Shown here: positions 1 to 7,059 of the stretch, piece after piece
Layout of the letters: each line of letters starts with the position of its first letter
Numbering within the stretch: position 1 is the stretch's first letter
Source of the DNA: Hyphomonas beringensis
Lineage (GTDB): Bacteria > Pseudomonadota > Alphaproteobacteria > Caulobacterales > Hyphomonadaceae
Assembly: GCF_000682755.1 (NCBI RefSeq)
Contig: NZ_AWFF01000029.1
Location: 1 to 64,000 of the forward strand
Direction: 5' to 3'
DNA length: 64,000 bases
The notes under the pieces: model-generated
The model's database searches: none
What the model was told of the DNA's origin: nothing
Seen by the model: only the letters and a program-made list of their open reading frames with translations
Made by a program: the position numbers and the translations under genes

Positions 1-238
<238 letters not shown>

Positions 239-244
239 CGCACC

Positions 245-655
245 GTGACCAAGGCGCGCGTCCACGTCCGGCTTCCGACAAATCTCTATGCGCGGCTTTG
301 CGAAGAGGCCGGCAAGTCGGGAGCGTCTCAGGCGACCATCGTCGAACTGGCCCTGCGCGCCTGGTTCAATCCTGAATCGAGCGCCACGATGGAGGCGCGC
401 CTTCTCGAACGCTTAGATGCCTTCGACCTGCGCCAGAGCGAAATTGAACGGGAAGTTTCTTTCACCTTCGAGGCATTTTGCCACTATGTCCTTTATTGGC
501 TCACCCGAACCGAGCCGCTTCCCGATGGAGAACGGGACGCTGCGCATGCGCTTGGCAAGCGGCGGTTCGATTTTTTTCTCGACCAGGTGGCGCAAAAAAT
601 TGGTGCGGCCCACACACTGCAATCGCATCGAAGTTCGGCGGAGTCTGACCGGTAG
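245..655 (+). CDS. CopG-type ribbon-helix-helix regulator of a conjugative element
   Basis: This 136-residue protein starts at GTG, 6 nt after the upstream stop. The N-terminus (VHVRLPTNLYARLCEEAGKSG then ATIVELALRAWF) has the beta-strand/helix/helix spacing of the MetJ/Arc/CopG fold. It continues through a charged helix (MEARLLERLDAFDLRQSEIE) and a section with FCHYVLYWLTRTEPLP and GKRRFDFFLDQVAQKIG. That layout matches the CopG-like proteins that lie between traG and trbB in alphaproteobacterial ICEs, so it probably represses or tunes transfer genes. Here no trbB follows. The last ~20 residues look unlike that family and may reflect a recombination junction. Function is inferred; the RHH fold is reasonably clear. 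Confidence 0.72.
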   Translation: MTKARVHVRLPTNLYARLCEEAGKSGASQATIVELALRAWFNPESSATMEARLLERLDAFDLRQSEIEREVSFTFEAFCHYVLYWLTRTEPLPDGERDAAHALGKRRFDFFLDQVAQKIGAAHTLQSHRSSAESDR

Positions 656-787
656 TCTGCGGCGAGCATCTGTTGAAATCCGCATCGAAATCACCATTTG
701 CCGGCGGCGACGTTCCACGGGGCTTCCAATGGGCGCGCCATAGGATTATTTTCATCTGAGATTTCGGCTATTTACGAGCACAAGACC

Positions 788-2005
788 GTGGACGATCCCT
801 TCGACACACCGTTCGGTCGCGCGATGCGCCAAATGGAACATCAGCGGCGGCTGTGGGACGGTCTAGGCGGCGTCCGTGCGATGCTCGATGAGGTCGAGCG
901 CGCTCGGAATGCCGCCAGTACGGTACTCGGTCATCACGGTGGATTGAGCCGCTACGTTGAAGACCTTCAATTGGGGCGCGACCGCTACAAAGACATTCTC
1001 AGTACTCTGGGCGGCGTAGACGGACTTCGTCACGCTCTCGAACTCGCGAGCGCCCAAGAACGGCAGTTCGATCTAGTTGAGCGTGGCGGTCTCGCGGATG
1101 CAGCTGCGGGCGCCACGGCAATGATCGCCTCGCTCAGCGCAGCCAACGCTTTGAAGGAAGCACGCTTCGCAGTTCTTCACCAATATGCTCGTCCCGAGAC
1201 AGATTCTCTCGCCTCGATTGGTGCAGCGGCCTCTCATTTCCAAACGCTCCACGATACGACCAGTTTTGCCAGGCTCGGCTTTGCGATCGATGCAGCGTCT
1301 GGAGCCTTTGTAGCAGATCGCCTCACAGACCTCGACTATCGAACTATCCTCGATCCCTTCTTCGGCGATTGGACGCGCATTGAAAAGCTACCGGCGGCGT
1401 ATGGTTCTGATCCCGGCGCCCGCCGCGAAGTTCTTGAGGAAGTCGATGCCGACGAGGCCTTCCTCCATGTCAGTACAGAAGAGGTTGTGGCGCTCGTAGA
1501 GGAGACAAGTCTCGACAGTGAAGGCGTGCCAATCACTTTGATGGGTGAGCCGGTCGGAATTGTTCTTACCCAAGATCCGGATGACGCCGCGGCGAGAATT
1601 ATTCGTCGCGTCGAGCGCGCGTTACGCGCCCGTATCGTGCGTGTTCTTGCCGCGAAGCACGGAGAGGGCTGGCTGGAAGCCTTGATGCCTGATCGAGCCG
1701 AAGCCTGGGCGCAGAAGCGCTCCGACGATCGCCGGCACGGGCTGACGACACATGGACTGATCGAGTATTCGGACTTCGCCGATCTCGCGACAATAATCGA
1801 TAAGCGCTGGAATGATGGCTTTGCTGGCCAGTTTAGCAAGTCTTCGAAGGTTACGAGCCGAATTCGCGCGCTGGCGCCCCATCGCAATTACGAATTCCAC
1901 TCGCGCGCCGTTACGCCCGAGCAACTCATTTGCATCCTGCAAGCGGCGTTGGAGCTGCAGGCATTCCTCTTGGAAGATGAAGAACCAGAATACGGGAGCG
2001 ATTGA
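788..2005 (+). CDS. Swt1-type HEPN-domain protein (putative RNase, defence-like)
   Basis: A 405-residue soluble protein. The C-terminal ~130 residues follow the pattern of the Swt1-like HEPN domain: W-EALMPDRAEAW, then EYSDFADLATIIDKRW, then a final helix pair carrying R366-N-Y-E-F-H371. This fits the R-x4-6-H signature of catalytic HEPN RNases. The N-terminal two thirds is helical and unrecognised. The GTG at 788 (VDDPFDTPFG) is preferred because the 90 nt before it, open back to a TTG at 698, are AT-richer and look non-coding; ATG 824 is possible. HEPN proteins are common in toxin-antitoxin and anti-phage modules. The next gene on the same strand encodes a nuclease-like protein, and the pair lies in a conjugative-element remnant. 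RNase activity is inference. Confidence 0.65.
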   Translation: MDDPFDTPFGRAMRQMEHQRRLWDGLGGVRAMLDEVERARNAASTVLGHHGGLSRYVEDLQLGRDRYKDILSTLGGVDGLRHALELASAQERQFDLVERGGLADAAAGATAMIASLSAANALKEARFAVLHQYARPETDSLASIGAAASHFQTLHDTTSFARLGFAIDAASGAFVADRLTDLDYRTILDPFFGDWTRIEKLPAAYGSDPGARREVLEEVDADEAFLHVSTEEVVALVEETSLDSEGVPITLMGEPVGIVLTQDPDDAAARIIRRVERALRARIVRVLAAKHGEGWLEALMPDRAEAWAQKRSDDRRHGLTTHGLIEYSDFADLATIIDKRWNDGFAGQFSKSSKVTSRIRALAPHRNYEFHSRAVTPEQLICILQAALELQAFLLEDEEPEYGSD

Positions 2006-2006
2006 C

Positions 2007-2056
2007 CTTTAGGGTGTATGATCGGGTTTTGACGCGAACCCGCTGCCTCCCTAAAG
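2007..2056 (+). other. Nested inverted repeat between the HEPN and nuclease genes
   Basis: Just after the HEPN stop codon, CTTTAGGG (2007-2014) pairs with CCCTAAAG (2049-2056). Inside it CGGGTT (2023-2028) pairs with AACCCG (2037-2042). Both arms are perfect. The RNA would fold into a two-tier stem. There is no U-tract after it, so it is a poor intrinsic terminator. It could be an operator, an mRNA-processing site or a small structured RNA. It fills most of the 81-bp gap before the GTG at 2087. Confidence 0.6.
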
Positions 2057-2086
2057 CAGGGAAACAGTGTTGAATCGGATTGAATT

Positions 2087-3055
2087 GTGCCGAAAGACCT
2101 ATTTGACCCTGTTATTGATGCGGATCGATTTCACCCCCAGTTTCGAGATTTGAGAAACTCAGAGGCGCATGCGCCAGCTCGTATGCTGATGAATGCATTG
2201 TTCGAGCGCATGGGAGACCCGGATCGGAACTTTCGACCAGACTTCCAGGGCGTGGGGTTCCATGCGCGCGTATTCGAACTTTGCTGCTTCGCCTACCTCG
2301 AAGCCGCCGGTCTCAAGATCGATCGCTCACATCGGTATCCGGATTTTCTCGTAAATGCGAACGGTGTCGACATTGCTATCGAAGTTGTCACTCCGAACCC
2401 CACCGACGGCACGAATCTAGATGTTTCGGTTGGGCAGCTGACGCCGCTCTCCGATGAGGAAATGTATGCGAAAGCGGAGACCGAGTTTCCGCGGCGATTG
2501 CTGAGAAGTCTCTCGACGAAAGTTCGCAAAAACTACCAACGTCACACCCATGTTGCTGGCCGGCCGATCGTGCTCATGATTGCACCATTCCATGAGCCAG
2601 GTTCAAATTTCTACATTGAAGACCTGCTGCTGCCCGCGCTCTATCCGCTCGCCGAAGATGGAAGTGATCCCCCCCTCTTTGTAAGAGAGGAGGCGACGCA
2701 CATCAGTGCGGTTGCCTACTGCAACACGTTCACAGTTTCAAAATTGTGGCGCATGGCTGATCCCGGGTTCATCGCTGCCAACTTTGTCGCACAACGTCAC
2801 GGTCACGCGCTTTTTGAAGAGAAAGGCGGACTTTTCGAGTTCCGCTATCAAATCGGACACCCCGCGACGCCTCCCGAAACATGGTTTGAAGGCGTCGGGT
2901 TGAGTCTGAATCCGCATGCCTTGGTCCCGTTGCCCGTCGGCGCGCTGCCAGCGAGCAGCACAACCGTCGCGGTTGGCGATGAACTCGAACGTCACATTCG
3001 AGGCTTTCATCCTCTCGCCTCGACATTTGTAATCCAAAAACGGTCCGCTGACTGA
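2087..3055 (+). CDS. PD-(D/E)xK-like nuclease-fold protein paired with the HEPN gene
   Basis: A 322-residue protein starting at GTG with only a weak ribosome site. Residues 58-104 read FHARVFELCCFAYLEAAG, then P85-D86-FLVNANGVDIAI-E99-VVTPN. An early Glu-bearing helix, a PD, and a Glu-x-Val 12 residues later in a hydrophobic strand is the layout of the PD-(D/E)xK endonuclease core, although the usual Lys is replaced (E-V-V-T). The remainder (residues ~110-322) has no family I recognise. The gene follows the HEPN gene on the same strand after a structured 81-bp gap, which suggests a two-gene unit. It may be a nuclease, a DNA-binding partner or an inactive fold. The call rests on pattern only. 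Confidence 0.55.
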   Translation: MPKDLFDPVIDADRFHPQFRDLRNSEAHAPARMLMNALFERMGDPDRNFRPDFQGVGFHARVFELCCFAYLEAAGLKIDRSHRYPDFLVNANGVDIAIEVVTPNPTDGTNLDVSVGQLTPLSDEEMYAKAETEFPRRLLRSLSTKVRKNYQRHTHVAGRPIVLMIAPFHEPGSNFYIEDLLLPALYPLAEDGSDPPLFVREEATHISAVAYCNTFTVSKLWRMADPGFIAANFVAQRHGHALFEEKGGLFEFRYQIGHPATPPETWFEGVGLSLNPHALVPLPVGALPASSTTVAVGDELERHIRGFHPLASTFVIQKRSAD

Positions 3056-3079
3056 GGCACCCGCCATCAGGCCAAGCGT

Positions 3080-3553
3080 TTACGCGCGGACGAACAGACT
3101 AAGTTTGGCTTCGGGATCCTGAACCGACGGAAACGACTGGCCCAACAGTACGAAGCCATAGTCTGGCAAGATGTGCTTCATCTGGTCGGTCTTAGTCGTG
3201 GCATAGATACTCTTGTTCCCAGCCGCCCGGACGGCAGCGGCTACCAATTTGCGGCCGTTCCCTCCACCTTCACGGGAGGAGCGGGCCCATCCGAGTTCGA
3301 ACGGGAAGTCAGAGCCTCTCTCCAAGACGCCTGCCTTCCTGAAATCGCCTTCACGATGAGCGGCGTTTGGCGTCTTTATGGCCGCGCTTCCGATAAGAAT
3401 CGGCCCGTCATGAAGCGTCACCAAGGCGATAGCGCGATCTACAAGGTCCGAAAGCGTTGCCGGGTTCACCTGCGCCCCTTCCCGGACAAATGCGATGAAA
3501 GCCTGCCTCTCGCGATCCGTCATCTCTGCCGACGTGCAGATGCGCAGTGTCAT
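3080..3553 (-). CDS. GNAT-family N-acetyltransferase
   Basis: 157 residues from the ATG at 3553, which has GGGAAG about 9 nt upstream; a longer frame to 3619 lacks a ribosome site. The middle carries the acetyl-CoA loop (FELGWARSSREGGGNGRKLVAAAVRAAG) followed by IYATTKTDQMKHILPDYGFVLLG, typical of the C-terminal GNAT strands. The substrate is unknown. It is transcribed toward the HEPN/nuclease pair and ends 24 bp from it, so the two units converge. Its promoter region holds a palindrome at 3605-3620. GNAT proteins occur as toxins, antibiotic-modifying enzymes and protein acetylases, and nothing here decides between these. The nearest RHH gene is 2.4 kb away, so it is not an obvious GNAT/RHH toxin pair. 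Confidence 0.75.
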   Translation of the reverse strand: MTLRICTSAEMTDRERQAFIAFVREGAQVNPATLSDLVDRAIALVTLHDGPILIGSAAIKTPNAAHREGDFRKAGVLERGSDFPFELGWARSSREGGGNGRKLVAAAVRAAGNKSIYATTKTDQMKHILPDYGFVLLGQSFPSVQDPEAKLSLFVRA

Positions 3554-3604
3554 GGTGAAATCTTCCCGATCGATTCCGAAGCAATGCCTCAATACAAGCA
3601 GTCC

Positions 3605-3620
3605 CTTGCCAACTGGCAAG
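3605..3620. promoter_or_regulatory. 16-bp palindrome upstream of the GNAT gene (lux-box-like)
   Basis: CTTGCCA and TGGCAAG are perfect inverted arms around a central AC, 52-67 bp upstream of the GNAT start. The CT-N12-AG frame resembles LuxR-family boxes, which is interesting because conjugative elements are often quorum-controlled, but no luxR or luxI gene is in view. An operator for an unknown regulator is the safer reading. Confidence 0.35.
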
Positions 3621-3765
3621 TCTTCTTAGGTCAGGGAATTGCCGGGAGACCGCGCATAGGAAGTGGCACCTCCTGCTTTTGATACGCGCTGGACGCGGGT
3701 CGCGCGGCGTTGTGATCTACTGTCCCGCTCCAAAGATCGATTTCGGTGCAATTCGATGGTTCAGT

Positions 3766-3800
3766 GGGCTACAAATTGGGTACAAATCGGGCTACATTTT
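3766..3800. repeat. Triple GGG(C)TACA repeat, possible integrase arm sites
   Basis: Three consecutive units, GGGCTACAAATT (3766-3777), GGGTACAAATC (3778-3788) and GGGCTACATTTT (3789-3800), recur every 11-12 bp. Short iterated GGGTACAAAT motifs are often seen beside tyrosine integrase genes and element ends in Alphaproteobacteria and could be arm-type integrase sites. No integrase gene is in the window, so this would be the end distal to it. The core attachment repeat cannot be identified from one end. Confidence 0.4.
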
Positions 3801-3874
3801 TGAATCTCAGAATCCGCAACTCATTGGTTTTGTTCTGATATTTTTTCCGGGTGGCTCACTTCACCCGCTCCAGC

Positions 3875-4777
3875 TCACTTCACATCATATGCGACACGGA
3901 ATCCTACATGGCTGGCTGAGAAGTCCAACTCCTGCGGATGGCGCGCGGCAGGGCGGTAGCGCCAACAGTAATTCTCTGCACAGAGAAAAGAGCCGCCTTT
4001 GAGCAGGCCCTGATTTTGCTCGGGGTTCGTATCGGCCACCCACTCCCAGGCATTGCCCGTCATGTCGTACAAACCATACCCGTTTGCCTCATAGCATCCT
4101 GCCGGAGAGGTTCTGACGAATCCGTCGCCGCCTGTATTCACGAGGGGGAATGGACCCTGCCAGGTATTGGCCCGATAAGGCTCATCATTCGGGGGCGTCT
4201 CTCCCCAGCTATAGGTGGCCCCATCCAGACCACCACGCGCCGCATACTCCCATTCGGCTTCCGTCGGCAGACGGCCGCCCGCCCATTCGGCAAAGGCAGC
4301 CGCGTCTTCATAGGCAATATGTACGACGGGATGCTGCCACCTCCCCTCCAGTGAAGACTGAGGCCCCTCAGGATGCCGCCAGGATGCCCCCGGAATGAAA
4401 TGCCACCAATTCGCCGATTTCACAGAGGGCGGAACAAATACGGCTGAACCGGGAAGCAGCATGTCCTGAGGAATATCAGGATGAAGCTGTGGATCTGGTT
4501 GGCGCTCTGCCACGGTGACATAGCCGGTTGCCTTCACGAATTCAGCAAAGCGCTCATTGGTCACCTCGAAGGCATCCATGCGGAATGGCTTTATAGCGAC
4601 CTCATGAACCGGGCCTTCTTCTACATAGAAACCCTCACTCCCCATCATGAAGCGGCCTGCCGGCAACTCCCGGATCATTGGCCCGCCTGGCACCTCGCAT
4701 ACCCTGCGCACATCTGCGTGCGCCAAGCCTGCTCCTGAGAGGAGACAACAGAAAACAGCGAGGGCTCTGAACCGCAT
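3875..4777 (-). CDS. Secreted formylglycine-generating enzyme (SUMF1/FGE) family protein
   Basis: 300 residues with a signal peptide (hydrophobic core AVFCCLLSGAGLAHA, cleavage before DVRR). The FGE-sulfatase domain fills the rest: GGPMIRELPAGRFMMGS, VHEVAIKPFRMDAFEVTNERFAEFV, RLPTEAEWEYAARGG, NAWEWVAD, and KGGSFLCAENYCWRYRPAAR near the end. Both catalytic cysteines of true FGE are present (Cys266 and Cys271, in the CxxxxC spacing of human FGE). Many family members lack them, so oxidation of a sulfatase or phosphatase Cys to formylglycine is plausible. The export signal would place that activity in the periplasm. No sulfatase gene is in the window, so a substrate would have to be encoded elsewhere. 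It appears to be a single-gene transcription unit. Confidence 0.85.
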   Translation of the reverse strand: MRFRALAVFCCLLSGAGLAHADVRRVCEVPGGPMIRELPAGRFMMGSEGFYVEEGPVHEVAIKPFRMDAFEVTNERFAEFVKATGYVTVAERQPDPQLHPDIPQDMLLPGSAVFVPPSVKSANWWHFIPGASWRHPEGPQSSLEGRWQHPVVHIAYEDAAAFAEWAGGRLPTEAEWEYAARGGLDGATYSWGETPPNDEPYRANTWQGPFPLVNTGGDGFVRTSPAGCYEANGYGLYDMTGNAWEWVADTNPEQNQGLLKGGSFLCAENYCWRYRPAARHPQELDFSASHVGFRVAYDVK

Positions 4778-4862
4778 GGAACTCTTTTCAGGCCTTTCTG
4801 AAGGAGGCTAACAACAACCACCTAACGCGCGAACCTCTATGTAGGCAATGGCGCACGAAAAA

Positions 4863-4886
4863 GGCCGGCTCTCTGCAGAGCCGGCC
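4863..4886 (-). terminator. Intrinsic terminator of the CAP-domain gene
   Basis: GGCCGGCTCT (4863-4872) and AGAGCCGGCC (4877-4886) form a perfect 10-bp stem with a CTGC loop. Read on the minus strand the stem is followed by TTTTT, 30 nt after the stop of the gene at 4916-5734. This is a textbook rho-independent terminator. Confidence 0.9.
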
Positions 4887-4915
4887 TATGCTTCCGGGCC
4901 AAAAGGGGACGCGGC

Positions 4916-5734
4916 CTAGAAAAGGGAAACGGCAGGACCTTTCAGGGTGTAAAGATCCTTGCCGAGCGCCATGTCGATATTGAGATACCCTGACTGGCCC
5001 TTCAAGGACGAAGCTGGCGCTGTGTCTCCAATCCCCTTTGCGAGAACATCGCCATCCGCCGATACAATGGACCACCCAACCGGCTCTGCGCGGGATTCCG
5101 CGAAGACTGCCTTGAGGTCCGTACGCTGAGACATGTTCGCAGGGAGAGGTGCCTCAAGCTGTCCTTCTACACGCGCGAAAAGCTGGATCAGGTAAATGCG
5201 GCCATCAGCCCTGATGGCTGCGATCCCCATATGGTCAAACGCAGTGCGGTTGAGATTGGCTACATTCGCCGGATCTGCCATCAATGCCGCAAATGCCTCT
5301 TCTGCTGTCGCATTCTCATCGACAACGGCCATATTGGCGCCAAACGCGCCGATCAGAACGCGCCGATCCAGCAGGCCGACGCGATCCAGATGGCTACGGC
5401 CTTCGGGATCATCATGTGCGATATAGTCCCGGACCGCCATATCGTAGCCATGTATACGGGCTGCCTTGTTAAGCGATGCAAGGTTGGCAAGCTCCTTGAT
5501 GCCACGCTCGCTTCGTGCAGATGCCGTCAGTCGACGGAGCTCGGTCTGCATGTAGGAATCTGATTTGACGCCATTTAGACCTTCAAAGCAGGCATCTGTT
5601 TCCAGTTGGAAGGCCGCGGGTTGCGCTGACAAGCCATCAGTGAGGTCACATGGAGAGTCTGCGTAGGCCGTCAGTCCCAGCGCCGCCAGCGCCAGAGCCG
5701 AGATTGACAAGTATTTGTAATTTATCTGCAACAT
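4916..5734 (-). CDS. Exported CAP-domain (SCP/PR-1/YkwD-like) protein
   Basis: 272 residues from ATG 5734. An N-terminal hydrophobic segment (LSISALALAALGLTAYA) is a signal peptide. Residues ~85-190 carry a CAP-like core: LNKAARIHGYDMAVRDYIAHDDPEGRSHLDRVGLL, with the conserved HGYDMA and IAHDDPEG blocks, then FGANMAVVDENATAEEAF and FDHMGIAAIRADGRIYLIQLFA. The CAP fold is the likely domain; the biochemical role of bacterial CAP proteins is mostly unknown. A GTG at 5743 extends the frame by three codons, but a promoter (-35 TTGACG, -10 TATTGT) places the +1 at the A of ATG 5734, pointing to a leaderless mRNA starting there. A strong terminator follows the gene. Confidence 0.8.
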   Translation of the reverse strand: MLQINYKYLSISALALAALGLTAYADSPCDLTDGLSAQPAAFQLETDACFEGLNGVKSDSYMQTELRRLTASARSERGIKELANLASLNKAARIHGYDMAVRDYIAHDDPEGRSHLDRVGLLDRRVLIGAFGANMAVVDENATAEEAFAALMADPANVANLNRTAFDHMGIAAIRADGRIYLIQLFARVEGQLEAPLPANMSQRTDLKAVFAESRAEPVGWSIVSADGDVLAKGIGDTAPASSLKGQSGYLNIDMALGKDLYTLKGPAVSLF

Positions 5735-5771
5735 AACTGTCACAATACTTTGTGTGACAGTTTTGCGTCAA
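5735..5771 (-). promoter_or_regulatory. Leaderless promoter overlapped by a perfect operator-like palindrome
   Basis: On the minus strand TTGACG (5771-5766) and TATTGT (5747-5742) are separated by 18 bp, and the base 8 nt past the -10 is the A of ATG 5734. AACTGTCACA (5735-5744) and TGTGACAGTT (5753-5762) are perfect 10-bp inverted arms with an 8-bp spacer. They cover the -10 and half of the core spacer. A repressor bound here would block RNA polymerase directly. The regulator is not identifiable. Confidence 0.65.
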
Positions 5772-5836
5772 GTAACTACAGATTTATGTACTTGTTTTGT
5801 ATGGGTTTTTGAAAAACAACAGATTATACGCTGTAA

Positions 5837-6316
5837 TCATTCAGGATCCGGCTGACATGCGCGTACACCAACGACCGGAATAATTGTGGACCAACCTCCA
5901 GCATCCAGTAACTCGATACGGCCTGAAGAGATTTTCTGTCCTCCTTCGACCGACTCACCGGGCATCAGGTGTAGGAAGACCGCCCCGTCTCCAGACATGG
6001 CATAGTCCATTTCCGTCATGAACTGGCCAAACAGATCACCGCGCTGAGCCGCAAGCGTAAGCTGTTCCTGCTTGCCCGCTTCCAGCATTGCAATTGCCTG
6101 ACCGCTTGCCGCACGGGAGAAGAAGATGAAGCGCCGCGGCGTGCCTTGCGTCCACAAAAACAAACCGCACTCACTAGGCTCCAACGTTTGCGCGGGAAGA
6201 TTACCAGGTTCCGGGGCTTCAGGCGCAGGCGTGACAGAAACCTTTTGCTGCGGCGCCGAGCTACATGACGCGACCAGAAGTAGACAGGCCCCTAGCAGGG
6301 CAAGTTTCCGTTTCAT
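5837..6316 (-). CDS. Small lipoprotein at the end of the T2SS operon
   Basis: 159 residues with a lipoprotein signal (LALLGACLLLVASC, Cys in VASC) followed by Ser-Ser, consistent with outer-membrane sorting. A Pro/Glu linker (VTPAPEAPEPGNLP) leads to a domain starting LEPSECGLFLWTQGTPRRFIFFSRA and ending in GGWSTIIPVVGVRACQ, which I do not recognise. Its ATG overlaps the gspN stop by 4 nt, so it is translationally coupled to the secretion genes. A small outer-membrane lipoprotein in this position could be a secretin pilotin or other T2SS accessory, but there is no sequence match to known pilotins that I can see. Expression with the T2SS is well supported; function is not. Confidence 0.75.
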   Translation of the reverse strand: MKRKLALLGACLLLVASCSSAPQQKVSVTPAPEAPEPGNLPAQTLEPSECGLFLWTQGTPRRFIFFSRAASGQAIAMLEAGKQEQLTLAAQRGDLFGQFMTEMDYAMSGDGAVFLHLMPGESVEGGQKISSGRIELLDAGGWSTIIPVVGVRACQPDPE

Positions 6317-7059
6317 TGAAGTCTCTCCTGCTGGCCCATCTGACGAGCATAAACCAATTTGGTTCCCTCAGCCTTAAAGCCTGCAAGCTTCAAGGCCGCA
6401 CGCAGATCTTCATCAAGTGTTTCAATCTCCAACCGAAGCCCGGTAGAGAGTTTCCCCTGAAAGGAAATGATCGTCCCATCAGCTGCCTGCCCGATCATAT
6501 TGGCGGCCAACTCGCCTTGCTCACACGATAGCGGGCCGGACAGGATGGGCCAGTCCCGATCGTATGCCATAGCGGCCAGTCTAGCGAGATCGGTCGTGAT
6601 TGTTCCCGAGGCAGTCCTACAACGCTCGCCCTCCATGAGAAGGTGGCCCTTGGACAGCCTGACTGTGCTGCCAAGGTTCAAGAGCGATGGATCAAGACCA
6701 TTCAGATTGTCCACATAAAGGCTTGCTGAGACAGCACGGGCATTTAGTGCCCGTCCTTTCATGCCGACCAGCGCGCGCCCCTGCCCGGCTGGTCCGGCCC
6801 AGCGGGCCTCATGCAAGGGAGCACCGCTAAATAGCCGGCCAAGCCGCGCCTGCAGATTGACGGCGCCGACTGGCTGCCCCTTCCAGACCATGCCGGTGAC
6901 CTGTCCGCTCCAGATCGATCCACGCGCCTGTTGCCAGCCGATACCCTGCTCCGCCAGTCTGGACTGACGCATGGCAAAGGAGAGAGGCGCGAAAGCGACG
7001 AGCCCAGCGAGCAGGCAAAGCGAGAAAAGAACTACGTAGAAAGTCCGCAAGCGCATCAT
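6313..7059 (-). CDS. gspN: Type II secretion system protein N
   Basis: 248 residues. One N-terminal transmembrane segment (FYVVLFSLCLLAGLVAFAPL) is followed by a periplasmic domain with GIGWQQARGSIWSGQVTGMVW, the GSIWSG motif typical of GspN, and a beta-rich remainder. GspN is an inner-membrane-anchored component present in only some T2SSs and dispensable in several. The start codon overlaps the gspM stop by 4 nt and the 3' end overlaps the next lipoprotein gene. The identity is supported by this motif and by position after gspM. Confidence 0.85.
   Translation of the reverse strand: MMRLRTFYVVLFSLCLLAGLVAFAPLSFAMRQSRLAEQGIGWQQARGSIWSGQVTGMVWKGQPVGAVNLQARLGRLFSGAPLHEARWAGPAGQGRALVGMKGRALNARAVSASLYVDNLNGLDPSLLNLGSTVRLSKGHLLMEGERCRTASGTITTDLARLAAMAYDRDWPILSGPLSCEQGELAANMIGQAADGTIISFQGKLSTGLRLEIETLDEDLRAALKLAGFKAEGTKLVYARQMGQQERLQ

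Larger units (their letters stand above)
3554..3874. other. Gene-free stretch at the probable end of the accessory region
   Basis: No convincing ORF lies here. It contains a 16-bp palindrome at 3605-3620, a triple short repeat at 3766-3800, and an AT-rich segment (3795-3852) that drops well below the surrounding GC content. I looked for the 3' end of a tRNA, the commonest integration target, and found none. The next gene (3875 onward) looks like ordinary chromosome. Confidence 0.5.

Noticed and set aside
245-3553. GNAT/RHH toxin-antitoxin pair formed by the CopG and GNAT genes
   Set aside because: The genes are 2.4 kb apart and on opposite strands, whereas true pairs are adjacent and overlapping.
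3621-3874. tRNA gene fragment as the integration target
   Set aside because: I looked for a T-arm (GGTTCGAATCC-like) and an acceptor end on both strands and found none that folds.
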